From Reinekea forsetii (GTDB taxonomy: Bacteria; Pseudomonadota; Gammaproteobacteria; Pseudomonadales; Natronospirillaceae), in contig NZ_JAHKPH010000009.1 of the NCBI RefSeq assembly GCF_018860385.1, forward strand, positions 1 through 42,986: a stretch of 42,986 nucleotides of DNA, read 5' to 3'. Below the pieces are notes generated by a model. It made no database searches. It was not told the DNA's origin and saw nothing but the letters and a program-made list of their open reading frames with translations. Below, one piece after another: positions 16,905-26,211 of this stretch (the stretch's first letter is position 1; each line of letters opens with the position of its first letter). A program made the position numbers and the translations under genes.

Positions 16905-17795
16905 TTAATTACGTAGGCTATATACGTATCCAGACACTAGATGGACTTTCTCTTCCCCTAAAATATCTTTCCAAGCTGGCATGTTGCCGGCACGGCCATT
17001 CATAACGGTAGTCATTATGTCGCGTCGCAATTCTTGCTCAGGTAGGTCGTATAACCAAATATTGTTGGTAAGGTTAGGTGCACCTAACGCTATATTACCT
17101 TGCCCTTGGGCGCCGTGGCAGGCCACACACATTTGCTGGTAAATGACTTCGCCTTTCTTAGCTTGAGACTCAATATACTCATTACCTGAAATGCTGAGTA
17201 CATATTCTGTCACGGCAGAGACACCCTGTGTACCTAGTGTATCTTTCCACGCTGGCATTTGACCCATGCGACCGAAATTAATGGAATGTTTAATTTGATC
17301 GGCATCACTGCCATACAACCAATCATTGTCGGTTAGGTTAGGGAAACCATAATAGCCCTGCGCGTTTTGACCGTGGCATAGAGAACAATTGTTAACAAAT
17401 AAGCGCTGGCCAATGCGTTTTGCTTGAGCATTGTTTTGCAGTTCTTCAACAGGTGTATCTAAAAAGCGTAGGTAAATATCACCATACTTTTCATTGTACG
17501 CCGCGGTTTCTGCTTCGAGTTGATTAGCAGATGTCCACTTACTAATACCTTCCCAATTACCCACCGGGTAATAGATCATGTAGCCGACAGCAAATACGAT
17601 GGTGATATAAAATAAATTCAACCACCATTTTGGCATTGGGTTGTTGTATTCCTCAATGTCATCAAATTTATGGCCAGTTGTTTCGCCTATTTTATCATCG
17701 CCCGGCATACGTCGAGTGAAGTAAATTAGGCCGATAATACCTAATAAAAATATTCCGGTGAGTACGAAAATATAGGCATTCCAAAAAGAACTCAT
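16905..17795 (-). CDS. ccoP: cbb3 cytochrome c oxidase subunit CcoP (dihaem)
   Basis: The electron-entry subunit of the oxidase, 296 residues. It has membrane helices at about 8-27 and 58-77, then two periplasmic cytochrome c domains with haem motifs CSLCH (137-141) and CVACH (223-227) and axial methionines at about M180 and M272. The PMPKWW motif before the second helix is a CcoP hallmark. It overlaps ccoQ by 4 nt (ATGA). Confidence 0.97.
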   Translation of the reverse strand: MSSFWNAYIFVLTGIFLLGIIGLIYFTRRMPGDDKIGETTGHKFDDIEEYNNPMPKWWLNLFYITIVFAVGYMIYYPVGNWEGISKWTSANQLEAETAAYNEKYGDIYLRFLDTPVEELQNNAQAKRIGQRLFVNNCSLCHGQNAQGYYGFPNLTDNDWLYGSDADQIKHSINFGRMGQMPAWKDTLGTQGVSAVTEYVLSISGNEYIESQAKKGEVIYQQMCVACHGAQGQGNIALGAPNLTNNIWLYDLPEQELRRDIMTTVMNGRAGNMPAWKDILGEEKVHLVSGYVYSLRN

Positions 17796-17962
17796 TCTTT
17801 CTCTCCCTTTGTGGGCTGTTGTTCTGGGTCATCAGCAAATGGCAAATTTGCCGCTTCGTCAAAGCGAGCTTTGTTTTTACTGCTGTACGCCCAAACGAAA
17901 ACAATTATAAAAGCAACAGTGGTGAAAACTGTTGCTAGGGCTCTTAAGTCATTAAGGTCCAT
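17792..17962 (-). CDS. ccoQ: cbb3 oxidase small subunit CcoQ
   Basis: A 56-residue single-pass membrane protein that sits exactly between ccoO and ccoP. It starts with MDLNDLRAL, has one helix (about 8-26), then a charged tail containing FDEAANLPFADD, typical of CcoQ. It begins 2 nt after the ccoO stop and ends within the ccoP start. CcoQ stabilises the complex and protects it from oxygen in some species. Confidence 0.92.
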   Translation of the reverse strand: MDLNDLRALATVFTTVAFIIVFVWAYSSKNKARFDEAANLPFADDPEQQPTKGEKE

Positions 17963-17964
17963 TT

Positions 17965-18570
17965 TTATTGACCTGCCATGACAGTGCCAAGATTTTGTAG
18001 GTAAGCTATTAACGCTTCTACTTCTTTAACGCCGTCAGCTTCTTGCTCAGCCTTTGCAATATCATCTTCTGTATAAGGCACGCCCAAACGTTGTAGCGTT
18101 TTCATTTTCTGAGCAGTTTTAGAGCCATCTACTTCGTTTTCAAACAGCCAAGGGAAAGCCGGCATGTTTGACTCTGGTACTACAGACCGAGGGTTGAAAA
18201 GGTGGTAACGGTGCCATTCATCAGACCAACGACCGCCGACTCGTGCTAAATCTGGTCCAGTACGCTTAGAACCCCATAAAAATGGGTGGTTATAAACTGA
18301 TTCACCTGCTTGGCTGTAAGGTCCGTAACGTTCAACTTCAGCACGCAAAGGACGAATCATTTGTGAGTGGCAGTTACTGCAACCTTCACGTATATAAATG
18401 TCACGCCCTTCAAGCTGTACTGCCGTTAATGGCTTTAAACCAGGGACTGGTTTCGTTGTGTCTTCTAAGAAAAACAACGGAACAATTTCAACTAATCCAC
18501 CAAAGCTGATGGCAATGGCGATAAAAAAGGCCATTAACCCAACGTTTTTTTCGACCTGTTCATGTTTCAT
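17965..18570 (-). CDS. ccoO: cbb3 cytochrome c oxidase subunit CcoO (monohaem)
   Basis: A membrane-anchored monohaem cytochrome c of 201 residues. It has an N-terminal helix (about 10-30), the haem motif CSNCH (64-68) followed by SQMIRP, and the conserved PHLFNPRSV-type segment (here [17 protein letters not shown]) with the axial methionine. It passes electrons from CcoP to CcoN. A strong AGGAG site precedes the ATG and overlaps the end of ccoN, so the two genes are closely coupled. Confidence 0.97.
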   Translation of the reverse strand: MKHEQVEKNVGLMAFFIAIAISFGGLVEIVPLFFLEDTTKPVPGLKPLTAVQLEGRDIYIREGCSNCHSQMIRPLRAEVERYGPYSQAGESVYNHPFLWGSKRTGPDLARVGGRWSDEWHRYHLFNPRSVVPESNMPAFPWLFENEVDGSKTAQKMKTLQRLGVPYTEDDIAKAEQEADGVKEVEALIAYLQNLGTVMAGQ

Positions 18571-18583
18571 GTTCTATATCTCC

Positions 18584-20023
18584 TTAGGCCGCTTGTACTG
18601 CTGAATTAAGTGATTTTTCTTCAACGCCGTCTTTCACAGTTTTCCAGACGTTGTAAAGCATTAAGATCATGCCAGATAAGAATAAGATGCCGCCGATTAA
18701 GCGCACAACATACCCTGGCCAGCTGGCTTCAACGCCTTGAACAAAGCTGTAAGCCAAGGTTCCGTCATTGTTGATCGCACGCCACATTAAGCCTTGCAAA
18801 ATACCGTTTACCCACATAGAAGCGATATACAATACGGTTCCTATGGTGGCTAACCAGAAATGCACGTTAATCAGTGCCACGCTGAACATTTGGTCTTTGC
18901 CCCAAAGTTTTGGAATGGTGTGGTACATAGCACCAATGGTGATCATAGCAACCCAACCAAGCGCGCCAGCATGCACGTGGCCAATGGTCCAATCGGTATA
19001 GTGAGATAACGCATTAACCGTTTTAATGGCCATCATTGGGCCTTCAAACGTAGACATACCGTAGAAAGAAAGTGAAACAACTAAGAAGCGTAAAATAGGG
19101 TCGGTGCGCAATTTATGCCAAGCCCCAGATAGAGTCATCATACCGTTAATCATACCGCCCCAGCTTGGCGCTAATAGGATAAGAGACATAACCATGCCTA
19201 AGTTTTGTGCCCAGTCTGGTAAGGAGGTGTAATGAAGGTGATGTCCGCCAGCCCACATATAAACAGCGATCAATGCCCAGAAGTGAACTATCGATAAACG
19301 GTAAGAATAGATAGGTCTTTCAGCTTGCTTAGGGACATAGTAGTACATCATACCTAAGAAGCCTGCGGTTAAAAAGAAACCAACGGCATTGTGGCCGTAC
19401 CACCACTGTACCATTGCATCCATGGTGCCCGCGTAGGCAGAATAAGCTTGAGTCGCACTAACCGGTAACGCGGCACTGTTAACAATGTGTAGCACAGCAA
19501 CCGTGATAATAAAGCCAAGGTAAAACCAGTTACCAACATAAATATGAGGCATTTTGCGACGCATAACGGTGCCCGCAAAGACAATAAGATAAGACACCCA
19601 CACAAGCGCAATTAAAATGTCGATAGGCCAAATTAGTTCGGCGTATTCTTTAGAAGAAGTTAATCCTAAAGGCAGTGTAACGACAGCGCTTACGATAACG
19701 GCTTGCCAACCCCAAAAGGTAAAGCTGGCTAAAGGTCCAAAAGCTAAACGTGCTTGAGAAGTACGTTGAACAACGTAATAAGAAGTGGCCATTAAAGCAC
19801 AGCCGCCAAAGGCAAAGATAACAGCGTTCGTGTGTAATGGTCGGAGTCGCCCAAAGTGAAAATAGGGTCCAAAATTTAATTCAGGAAAAGCCATTTGGGC
19901 AGCAATTATGACACCGACTAACATGCCGATGACACCCCAGATGACCGTCATAATAGAAAACTGACGAACTACTTTATAGTTGTAAGTTTCCTGTACTTGG
20001 GACGAGTTTAATACATTGCTCAT
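18584..20023 (-). CDS. ccoN: cbb3 cytochrome c oxidase catalytic subunit CcoN
   Basis: A haem-copper oxygen reductase subunit of 479 residues with about twelve membrane helices. Ligands are visible: H64 (haem b), CuB ligands H211, H261 and H262, the active-site tyrosine Y255, and the haem ligands H349 and H351 in the GHVHAG motif. These positions fit the known cbb3 pattern. The enzyme reduces oxygen with high affinity and pumps protons, supporting respiration at low oxygen. It is the first gene of ccoNOQP, with an Fnr-type palindrome about 85 bp upstream of the start. Confidence 0.98.
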   Translation of the reverse strand: MSNVLNSSQVQETYNYKVVRQFSIMTVIWGVIGMLVGVIIAAQMAFPELNFGPYFHFGRLRPLHTNAVIFAFGGCALMATSYYVVQRTSQARLAFGPLASFTFWGWQAVIVSAVVTLPLGLTSSKEYAELIWPIDILIALVWVSYLIVFAGTVMRRKMPHIYVGNWFYLGFIITVAVLHIVNSAALPVSATQAYSAYAGTMDAMVQWWYGHNAVGFFLTAGFLGMMYYYVPKQAERPIYSYRLSIVHFWALIAVYMWAGGHHLHYTSLPDWAQNLGMVMSLILLAPSWGGMINGMMTLSGAWHKLRTDPILRFLVVSLSFYGMSTFEGPMMAIKTVNALSHYTDWTIGHVHAGALGWVAMITIGAMYHTIPKLWGKDQMFSVALINVHFWLATIGTVLYIASMWVNGILQGLMWRAINNDGTLAYSFVQGVEASWPGYVVRLIGGILFLSGMILMLYNVWKTVKDGVEEKSLNSAVQAA

Positions 20024-20101
20024 TGATACGTTTCCGATCGTTTGAAAAGGGAAGGGTAAAAAAAACGGCGCCAGTATGCTTATAGTGTAAGGTTATTGCA
20101 A

Positions 20102-20115
20102 ATGACTTAGGTCAA
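20102..20115 (-). promoter_or_regulatory. Fnr/Anr-type box upstream of ccoN
   Basis: On the minus strand TTGACCTAAGTCAT forms a TTGAC-N4-GTCAT palindrome close to the Fnr/Anr consensus. A CATACT at 20073-20078 lies about 33 bp downstream of its centre, suitable for a -10 box of an Fnr-activated promoter. Oxygen-dependent control of cbb3 genes by Fnr/Anr is well known in this group. Confidence 0.6.
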
Positions 20116-20247
20116 TCTTTTCTAGAATAAGCATTTACAACATAAGAATAGGCGTTCTAGCGCTAATTGTAGTAGATACAACACGCCTTTCCAATCGGTT
20201 TACAATGGAAAGACGCTATTTTGAATATTTAGGATACTAATAAAAGG

Positions 20248-21717
20248 TTAGGCCATTTGGCTCCGTTTCAGGCGAATTTGATCAACGTGTTGACCTCGCT
20301 GAATGAGCGCTTGAACTCGAGCATCGAGTGATAAATTGTGGCGGACACTTTTTAGACGCACCGGCGTATTACTGGCGCAGTATCCTTTGTGGGTTATTAA
20401 CGAATCGTTATCAGATGTAGAAATGAGTAGCGCTTCAGCAATTTTATCTTGCACTCGAATTGTTACCGGCTGCAAATTACCGACAATGTATTCAACGCCG
20501 AATAATATAGACATGCCAGCACGTTGCAGCCACCGAACAACCGCTAATCTTCCATTGCTCTCATTGGCGTGTTTATGCATGACCACATCGCCAACGGATA
20601 ACTCCAAACCAGAGTTTGCAGATTCTAATTTCACACACGCTCCAGTTTTGCTCATATTAACGGTTGAGCTGTTAATTAGGCTCTCCGAGTAAGATCTTGG
20701 AGAGCGTAAATAATGGTGGATGTTGTTCAGTCCAACCGCCGTTCGAGCGTTGACCGCACAAGAGGCACGTTCAAAACGGCGAGTCGACTCTTGTTTCCAA
20801 GATAACAGCACTTTTTTGAGCGTCATAAAGGCATCGATATTGTCAGTGTTGGGTTGAAAACCGATTTTATCGGCCGACATTGATTTACGCAGCTGGCTCA
20901 TGTGCAGTCTCACCTGCTCTATGATGGGAAGTGGGTTGAGCGCTCTGATGCTCTCACCGTTAGCAACGCCTTCAATGCTGCGCGAGGAAACCGCGCCTTT
21001 TGGAGAGTCGAGATCCACATAAAAATAGCGCGAATTGAACTCGCGTGACTCTTGGTGGCGCAAGTGCGATCTAAAGGCCCATTTCGTCAAATAAGCATTG
21101 AGCAGAATTTGCTCTTTGTCGTTTAAGTGATGCGGTTGAGCGGCTTGAAAGAGTAAGGCTTGTTTGTAGCGGCTTTCAATATCTCGTTTGTCGGGCTTGT
21201 TGTTGTGAAAATCTGTTAAATAGCGAGACTCCGCAAATTGATATATTCGATTAAGCTCTGCCCACAAACCTTCTGGCTGGTTTCTTCGGGTAACGCTATA
21301 GTCTTGCAGTTGTTCGCTGATGGCGCTGACCACCCAATAAACAAAGTTTGCCAGTTCTTCTTTGGAGTGAGATACCGCGTCTCGCAGTAAAAGTTTAGTA
21401 GCAAATGCAAACTCGCGATTCAGTTCTGTAAGACCAGAGGCTGATTGTTCCGTTAGAGATAAATCACCCGTACGGACGTGTTTCATAAACGTCAAATATT
21501 GGTTAATTAAGCTCTCTGTTAATGAGAGGCGAGTATCTCCATCCAGAGACATCCGATTAAGGTTGCTCAAGCTGATCGTAATTTTTTCAAGCTGTTGCTC
21601 AAAATCACCAGAATTTAAAACCTGATTGACCAAAACATCACGATACATAGCTGCCGTTTCGCGACTAAAATGTAAATTTTGTTCAGGTAGCGTCAGTCTG
21701 AGAGATGCAATACTCAT
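20248..21717 (-). CDS. PilZ-like domain protein with helical N-terminal region
   Basis: A 489-residue soluble protein whose function is not recognised. About the first 330 residues look helical and have no clear motif. The last third has a PilZ-like pattern: NMSKTGA (about 353-359) resembles the D/N-x-S-x-x-G motif, followed by a strand-rich stretch with GDVV, VRWLQR and FGVEYI. PilZ domains usually bind cyclic di-GMP; an upstream Arg-rich motif is present only weakly (SPRS), so binding is uncertain. I chose ATG at 21717 because GGAGGGG lies 7 nt before it; an earlier in-frame ATG at 21759 has no such site. It is a monocistronic unit divergent from acyP. Confidence 0.75.
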   Translation of the reverse strand: MSIASLRLTLPEQNLHFSRETAAMYRDVLVNQVLNSGDFEQQLEKITISLSNLNRMSLDGDTRLSLTESLINQYLTFMKHVRTGDLSLTEQSASGLTELNREFAFATKLLLRDAVSHSKEELANFVYWVVSAISEQLQDYSVTRRNQPEGLWAELNRIYQFAESRYLTDFHNNKPDKRDIESRYKQALLFQAAQPHHLNDKEQILLNAYLTKWAFRSHLRHQESREFNSRYFYVDLDSPKGAVSSRSIEGVANGESIRALNPLPIIEQVRLHMSQLRKSMSADKIGFQPNTDNIDAFMTLKKVLLSWKQESTRRFERASCAVNARTAVGLNNIHHYLRSPRSYSESLINSSTVNMSKTGACVKLESANSGLELSVGDVVMHKHANESNGRLAVVRWLQRAGMSILFGVEYIVGNLQPVTIRVQDKIAEALLISTSDNDSLITHKGYCASNTPVRLKSVRHNLSLDARVQALIQRGQHVDQIRLKRSQMA

Positions 21718-21808
21718 GAGCCTTCCCCTCCATGTTGAAATACTTCGCCCTTTGTTCATTATTAAAGTAGTCGGTTTTCAAAAGTGTGAAGTATGTGATG
21801 TCTGTACT

Positions 21809-21824
21809 GTGAACTAGGTCACGT
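21809..21824. promoter_or_regulatory. CRP/Vfr-like palindrome
   Basis: TGTGA-ACTAGG-TCACG matches the TGTGA-N6-TCACA consensus at nine of ten positions. It lies between the divergent PilZ-like gene and acyP, about 92 bp upstream of the former's start and 114 bp upstream of the latter's. No binding evidence exists beyond the pattern. Confidence 0.4.
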
Positions 21825-21937
21825 TTGGATCACTGTTTTTATTCAAAGTGTGGGGTGTGGCCGATTTATAGCTGAAGATTTTGGTGATTCTTAAGTCTGC
21901 TGGTATGCTCATGTCGCTAATTTAAGGGATTGAATAA

Positions 21938-22207
21938 ATGCAACAAACATTGAAAGCTTCGGTTTATGGTAAAGTTCAAGGGGTTGGGTATCGCTTGTTT
22001 TGTAAGAAGATGGCCAAGCAATTTGGGCTGACAGGTTATGCTGTAAACTTACCCGATGGTCGAGTAGAGGTGTTGGTGACGGGTCAGGAGCAAGCTTTGT
22101 CAAAAATGATAGAAGCTTTAAACCAAGGTCCACGCTTTTCAGTGGTTGCTGGGGTCGATGTAGAACCCTGTAAGGCCGAGGAAAAACCAGGGTTCATGAT
22201 TGGTTAA
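21938..22207 (+). CDS. acyP: Acylphosphatase
   Basis: A small enzyme of 89 residues that hydrolyses acyl phosphates such as acetyl phosphate or carbamoyl phosphate. The phosphate loop GKVQGVGYR contains catalytic R19, and N37 in YAVNLPDG is the second catalytic residue. Its length is typical. Its stop codon overlaps the stop of the convergent transglycosylase gene. Acetyl phosphate is also a non-enzymatic protein acetyl donor, but no genetic link to pat is visible here. Confidence 0.95.
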   Translation: MQQTLKASVYGKVQGVGYRLFCKKMAKQFGLTGYAVNLPDGRVEVLVTGQEQALSKMIEALNQGPRFSVVAGVDVEPCKAEEKPGFMIG

Positions 22208-22776
22208 TCATCGAATCGCCAATATTTATACCAGTAGTTGAGAACCCGCCTTGGGTACCAAGTTTGCCCTTTACTGCCGTTATAGCGGGCCAATGCCGGA
22301 ATAACACGGCCTTTTTCAATTTCTATATAGTGCGCCAAAATAGTGGTGCCATACCTTAAATTAGTATCGACATTTAGCAAGTTATCATCTTCTCGGCCAA
22401 TTTCTTTTTTCCAAAAAGGCATAATTTGCATCATGCCACGTGCCCCTGCTGAAGAAATCGCATAACCATTGAAAGCGCTTTCTACCTGGATTAACGCTAA
22501 AACTAGGCCGGGTTCCAAATTGGCTCGAGTGGCTTCGGCATGAATTTTCGTGAGCAGCGTAATGCGTTCTTCAGGGTCTTCTACCCATCGCTCTAGCTTT
22601 TGAGACATGGTGGCAAGCCAAACTTGCCCCATATAAGGGTCTTCAAAGGAAGTACTTTGCTCTAATGCCGATTTAAGAGCATTCGCAACACTTTCATTGC
22701 TGTCAGCCATAGTAAATGCTGGAGACATTATTACCCACAAAAGGCCAGCAAGAGCTATTTTTGGACTTAGATTCAT
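22204..22776 (-). CDS. Lytic transglycosylase, SLT domain
   Basis: A secreted peptidoglycan-cleaving enzyme of 190 residues. The signal peptide covers about 1-24 (cleavage after FTMA). The SLT fold carries catalytic E99 in ALIQVESAFN, followed by the substrate motifs SSAGARGMMQIMP (108-120) and later ARYNGS. It is shorter than MltC or Slt70 and contains only the catalytic domain with a short helical lead. No lipobox is seen, so it is probably periplasmic. Confidence 0.92.
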   Translation of the reverse strand: MNLSPKIALAGLLWVIMSPAFTMADSNESVANALKSALEQSTSFEDPYMGQVWLATMSQKLERWVEDPEERITLLTKIHAEATRANLEPGLVLALIQVESAFNGYAISSAGARGMMQIMPFWKKEIGREDDNLLNVDTNLRYGTTILAHYIEIEKGRVIPALARYNGSKGQTWYPRRVLNYWYKYWRFDD

Positions 22777-22859
22777 AAAAAATGAGCCATATTTAATAAA
22801 ATCAAACAGTTATATCTTACATCATTCATTAATCGGGTTAATTCTTTTATTTTTTCCCG

Positions 22860-22865
22860 TATAAT
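22860..22865 (+). promoter_or_regulatory. Probable -10 box of aspS
   Basis: A consensus TATAAT lies 39 bp before the aspS start codon, with TTAATT at 22838-22843 as a weak -35 element (16-bp spacing). Confidence 0.5.
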
Positions 22866-22904
22866 AGCCGACCTTTGCGAATAGAAACTGAATCGGGATA
22901 ATCC

Positions 22905-24677
22905 ATGCGTAGCCAGTACTGTGGAGCTTTAGATAGCTCATATATTGATCAAACTGTAACCATTTCTGGTTGGGTCCATCGTCGCCGTGATCACGGTGGT
23001 GTGATATTTTTAGACGTGCGAGACCGTGAAGGGTTGATGCAGGTTGTTTTTGATCCAGATGCTGAAGCCAGTTTTAATACGGCTGATAAAGTCCGCAGTG
23101 AATATGTCGTTGAAATCACCGGTCTCGTTCGTGCGCGCCCAGAAGGGACAATTAACAAAAACATGCGAACTGGCGAAGTAGAAATGCTAGGTCGTGAAAT
23201 TAAGGTGCTTAATAAAGCAGCAACACCGCCGTTTCCTCTAGATGAGTATTCTGGTGTGGGCGAAGATACCCGCTTAAAGTATCGCTACATAGATTTACGT
23301 CGCCCAGAGATGCAGCAAAAGCTTATTTTGCGCAGTAAAATTACCTCGGCTATTCGTCGCAGCTTAGAAGATCAAGGCTTTATCGATATCGAAACGCCGA
23401 TCTTAAACCGCGCTACACCAGAAGGTGCTCGTGACTACTTGGTTCCTTCACGTACTCACCCTGGTTCTTTCTTTGCGTTGCCGCAATCACCTCAGCTATT
23501 TAAACAGCTGTTAATGGTGTCAGGCTTTGACCGTTACTATCAAATCGCCAAATGTTTCCGCGATGAAGACCTACGTGCCGATCGTCAGCCAGAATTCACT
23601 CAGATCGATATCGAAACATCGTTCATGGATGAAGAAGGTATCATGGGCATTACTGAAACCATGGTTCGTGAATTGTTCAAAAACGTTCTTGATGTAGAGT
23701 TTGGCGATTTCGAGCAAATGCCTTTCTCTGAAGCCATGGAAAAATACGGCAGCGACAAACCAGACCTTCGTATCCCATTAGAGTTGGTCTCTGTAAACGA
23801 TTTAATGGCCGGCGTTGAATTTAAAGTATTCTCAGGTCCAGCTACCGACCCTAAAGGTCGAGTCGCTGCATTAAAAGTACCTGGTGGAAACAGTCTAACG
23901 CGTAAGCAAATAGACGATTACACCAAGTTTGTCAGCATCTACGGTGCAAAAGGCTTAGCGTACATTAAAGTAAATAATAAAGCCGATTTAGAAGAAGGCT
24001 TGCAATCTCCTATCGTTAAATTCTTACCGGTAGACGTTCGCAAAGCCTTGCTTGAGCGCTTAGATGCCCAGGACGGTGATTTAATTTTCTTCGGTGCCGA
24101 TAAAGCTAACATCGTAAACGACGCGCTCGGTGCATTGCGTTGTAAGATTGGCGAAGACATGAATCTTTACACCAAAGAGTGGGCGCCTTTATGGGTGGTC
24201 GACTTCCCAATGTTCGAAGAAAACAGCCAAGGCAACCTAACGGCATTGCATCACCCATTCACCATGCCATCTTGTTCTCCTGAAGAGCTCGTTGCAAACC
24301 CAGATACAGCATTGTCTCGAGCATACGACATGGTATTGAACGGTGTTGAATTGGGCGGTGGGTCTATTCGTATTCACGACCAAGACATGCAAAATACCGT
24401 GTTCGATGTACTGAAAATCAGTAAAGAAGAGCAGCAAGAAAAATTTGGCTTCTTATTAGATGCCCTACAGTTTGGTGCACCTCCACACGGTGGTTTGGCA
24501 TTCGGTTTAGATCGACTGGTTATGTTGATGACAAACTCAGAATCGATCCGTGAAGTGATCGCCTTCCCGAAAACACAGTCAGCGGCTTGTGTTATGACAC
24601 AGGCACCAGGCCAAGTTGAAGCGGAGCAATTAAAAGAACTCAGTATTCGAGTCCGTAAGCCCGCCGCGGAAAGCTAA
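22905..24677 (+). CDS. aspS: Aspartyl-tRNA synthetase
   Basis: A class II synthetase of 590 residues with the bacterial layout: N-terminal anticodon-binding OB fold (1-105), catalytic core with motif 2 [18 protein letters not shown], the GAD insertion (about 290-420) and motif 3 [12 protein letters not shown] near the end. The anticodon loop reads RRRDHGG with H30; E. coli has Leu at this place, and His is found in non-discriminating enzymes such as that of Pseudomonas aeruginosa, which also charge tRNA-Asn. It is monocistronic, with a terminator at 24711-24741. The cognate tRNA-Asp genes are at the left end of the window. Confidence 0.98.
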   Translation: MRSQYCGALDSSYIDQTVTISGWVHRRRDHGGVIFLDVRDREGLMQVVFDPDAEASFNTADKVRSEYVVEITGLVRARPEGTINKNMRTGEVEMLGREIKVLNKAATPPFPLDEYSGVGEDTRLKYRYIDLRRPEMQQKLILRSKITSAIRRSLEDQGFIDIETPILNRATPEGARDYLVPSRTHPGSFFALPQSPQLFKQLLMVSGFDRYYQIAKCFRDEDLRADRQPEFTQIDIETSFMDEEGIMGITETMVRELFKNVLDVEFGDFEQMPFSEAMEKYGSDKPDLRIPLELVSVNDLMAGVEFKVFSGPATDPKGRVAALKVPGGNSLTRKQIDDYTKFVSIYGAKGLAYIKVNNKADLEEGLQSPIVKFLPVDVRKALLERLDAQDGDLIFFGADKANIVNDALGALRCKIGEDMNLYTKEWAPLWVVDFPMFEENSQGNLTALHHPFTMPSCSPEELVANPDTALSRAYDMVLNGVELGGGSIRIHDQDMQNTVFDVLKISKEEQQEKFGFLLDALQFGAPPHGGLAFGLDRLVMLMTNSESIREVIAFPKTQSAACVMTQAPGQVEAEQLKELSIRVRKPAAES

Positions 24678-24710
24678 GCAAGTAACATTGCTAACTCAGT
24701 AGCTAAACTC

Positions 24711-24741
24711 AACGCCCGACTTGCATCGGGCGTTGTTATTT
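24711..24741 (+). terminator. Rho-independent terminator after aspS
   Basis: A perfect 9-bp stem AACGCCCGA/TCGGGCGTT with a 6-nt loop (24720-24725), followed by GTTATTT. It sits 33 nt after the aspS stop. Confidence 0.85.
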
Positions 24742-24808
24742 AAGACAGTATAGTTTTAAGCACGACTTTTTATCCCTTAATAAAAGTTGAGCACTCGACT
24801 AGATGAAT

Positions 24809-24911
24809 ACGTGGTGGTGAGGCTTTATAAAGGCATGAGATGACATGGATGTCATCTTTGAGCGCCCAAGGAGGGGTTCACAGCGTCCTTTTTAAAGGCT
24901 TACCACCACGT
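24809..24911. repeat. 103-bp palindromic intergenic element before yebC
   Basis: The ends ACGTGGTGGTGAGGCTTT (24809-24826) and AAAGGCTTACCACCACGT (24894-24911) pair over 18 positions with two mismatches. Inside is a perfect 9-bp hairpin, AGATGACAT/ATGTCATCT (24838-24857). The whole can fold into a long stem with an internal hairpin. It looks like a dispersed intergenic palindrome or small non-autonomous element, but could also be a structured leader of yebC. No target duplication is evident. Confidence 0.7.
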
Positions 24912-24957
24912 TAAACCAAGCACCCCAAAAATAGGCAAAAAAAACGAGGAAAACATC

Positions 24958-25683
24958 GTGGCCGGTCACAGTAAATGGGCAAACATACGTCATCGTAAAG
25001 CGGCACAAGATGCCAAGCGCGGTAAAATATTCACCAAACTGATTCGTGAGCTGGTGGTCGCCGCTCGGCAAGGTGGGCCTAATCCTGAGGACAACCCAAC
25101 GTTGCGCAGCGTCATTGATAAAGCATTAACTGCAAATATGAAGCGTGACACAATTGAGAAAGCAATTGCTCGGGGCGCGGGCAATATGGAAGGCGACGCT
25201 TATGAAGTGATGACCTATGAAGGTTATGGCGTTGGCGGAGTCGCTGTATATGTTAAGTGTTTATCAGATAATAAAAATAGAACCGTCGGAGATGTTAGGC
25301 ACGCGTTTACAAAGAGTAATGGCAATTTAGGCACCGATGGGTCTGTTGCATTTTTGTTTGAAACCGCCGGCCAGCTCTTCATTGAAAAGGGCGACGAAGA
25401 CGCCATCATGGAGGTCGCCTTAGAAGCCGGGGCTGAAGATGTCATAAGCAATGACGATGGCAGCTTTGAAGTTCGTACAGGGCAAACAGAGTTTCTTGTG
25501 GTTAAGCAGGCACTTATTGCCGCAGGTTACGAGCCCGAGGGAGAAGTTACCATGTTACCGAGCACAGAAGCCGAGGTGACGGGAGAGCAAGCCGAGCAAG
25601 TTCAAAAGCTGATCGACATGCTTGAAGATCTTGATGATGTGCAAGCGGTCTATACCAACGCTTCGTTTGTTGAAAGTGAATAA
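24958..25683 (+). CDS. yebC: YebC/PmpR family protein (translation/regulation)
   Basis: A 241-residue protein with the family opening [20 protein letters not shown] and internal GGVAVYV and GAEDV motifs. The family was described as DNA-binding regulators, while more recent work links members to relieving ribosome stalling at proline-rich stretches. The start is GTG at 24958 behind a GAGGA site. It precedes ruvC by 6 nt, the common yebC-ruvC arrangement. Confidence 0.96.
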   Translation: MAGHSKWANIRHRKAAQDAKRGKIFTKLIRELVVAARQGGPNPEDNPTLRSVIDKALTANMKRDTIEKAIARGAGNMEGDAYEVMTYEGYGVGGVAVYVKCLSDNKNRTVGDVRHAFTKSNGNLGTDGSVAFLFETAGQLFIEKGDEDAIMEVALEAGAEDVISNDDGSFEVRTGQTEFLVVKQALIAAGYEPEGEVTMLPSTEAEVTGEQAEQVQKLIDMLEDLDDVQAVYTNASFVESE

Positions 25684-25689
25684 ACATAT

Positions 25690-26211
25690 ATGGCACTCAT
25701 TTTAGGCATAGACCCCGGTTCACGTAAAACTGGGTTTGGAATAATTAATCAAGTAGGCCAAAAGGCGACCTATGTCACCAGTGGTGTTATTAGGCTGCAC
25801 AAAGAACCCGATTTAGCGGCACGTTTGAATCTAATATTTGAAAGCATCACGCAAATAATTGAAGAGCATTGTCCTCAGAGTTTTGCCATTGAGCAGGTGT
25901 TTTTGGGCAAGGGTCCCGATGCGGCTATCAAATTAGGTCAGGCAAGAGGGGCTGCAATAGTTGCCGCCACTCAAGCCAAATTAGAAGTCTACGAATATGC
26001 CGCCCGTAAAGTGAAGCAGTCCGTTGCCGGAAACGGCAATGCCAATAAAGAACAGGTGGGCTATATGGTGCAATCTATTTTAAAGCTGCCTGGTGTACCA
26101 CAGGAAGATGCGGCTGATGCGTTAGCCATTGCCCTGTGTCATGTCTATAACCATGCAGGATTAGTCAACATAGCGGGTGCCAGCCACTCGCGCAGAGGAA
26201 GAGTGGTCTAA
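25690..26211 (+). CDS. ruvC: Holliday junction resolvase RuvC
   Basis: An endonuclease of 173 residues that cuts Holliday junctions during recombinational repair. The acidic metal-binding residues D8, E68, D140 and D143 match the E. coli set in spacing. Its stop overlaps the start of the TRIC-type gene by 1 nt, so that gene must be co-translated. Confidence 0.97.
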   Translation: MALILGIDPGSRKTGFGIINQVGQKATYVTSGVIRLHKEPDLAARLNLIFESITQIIEEHCPQSFAIEQVFLGKGPDAAIKLGQARGAAIVAATQAKLEVYEYAARKVKQSVAGNGNANKEQVGYMVQSILKLPGVPQEDAADALAIALCHVYNHAGLVNIAGASHSRRGRVV

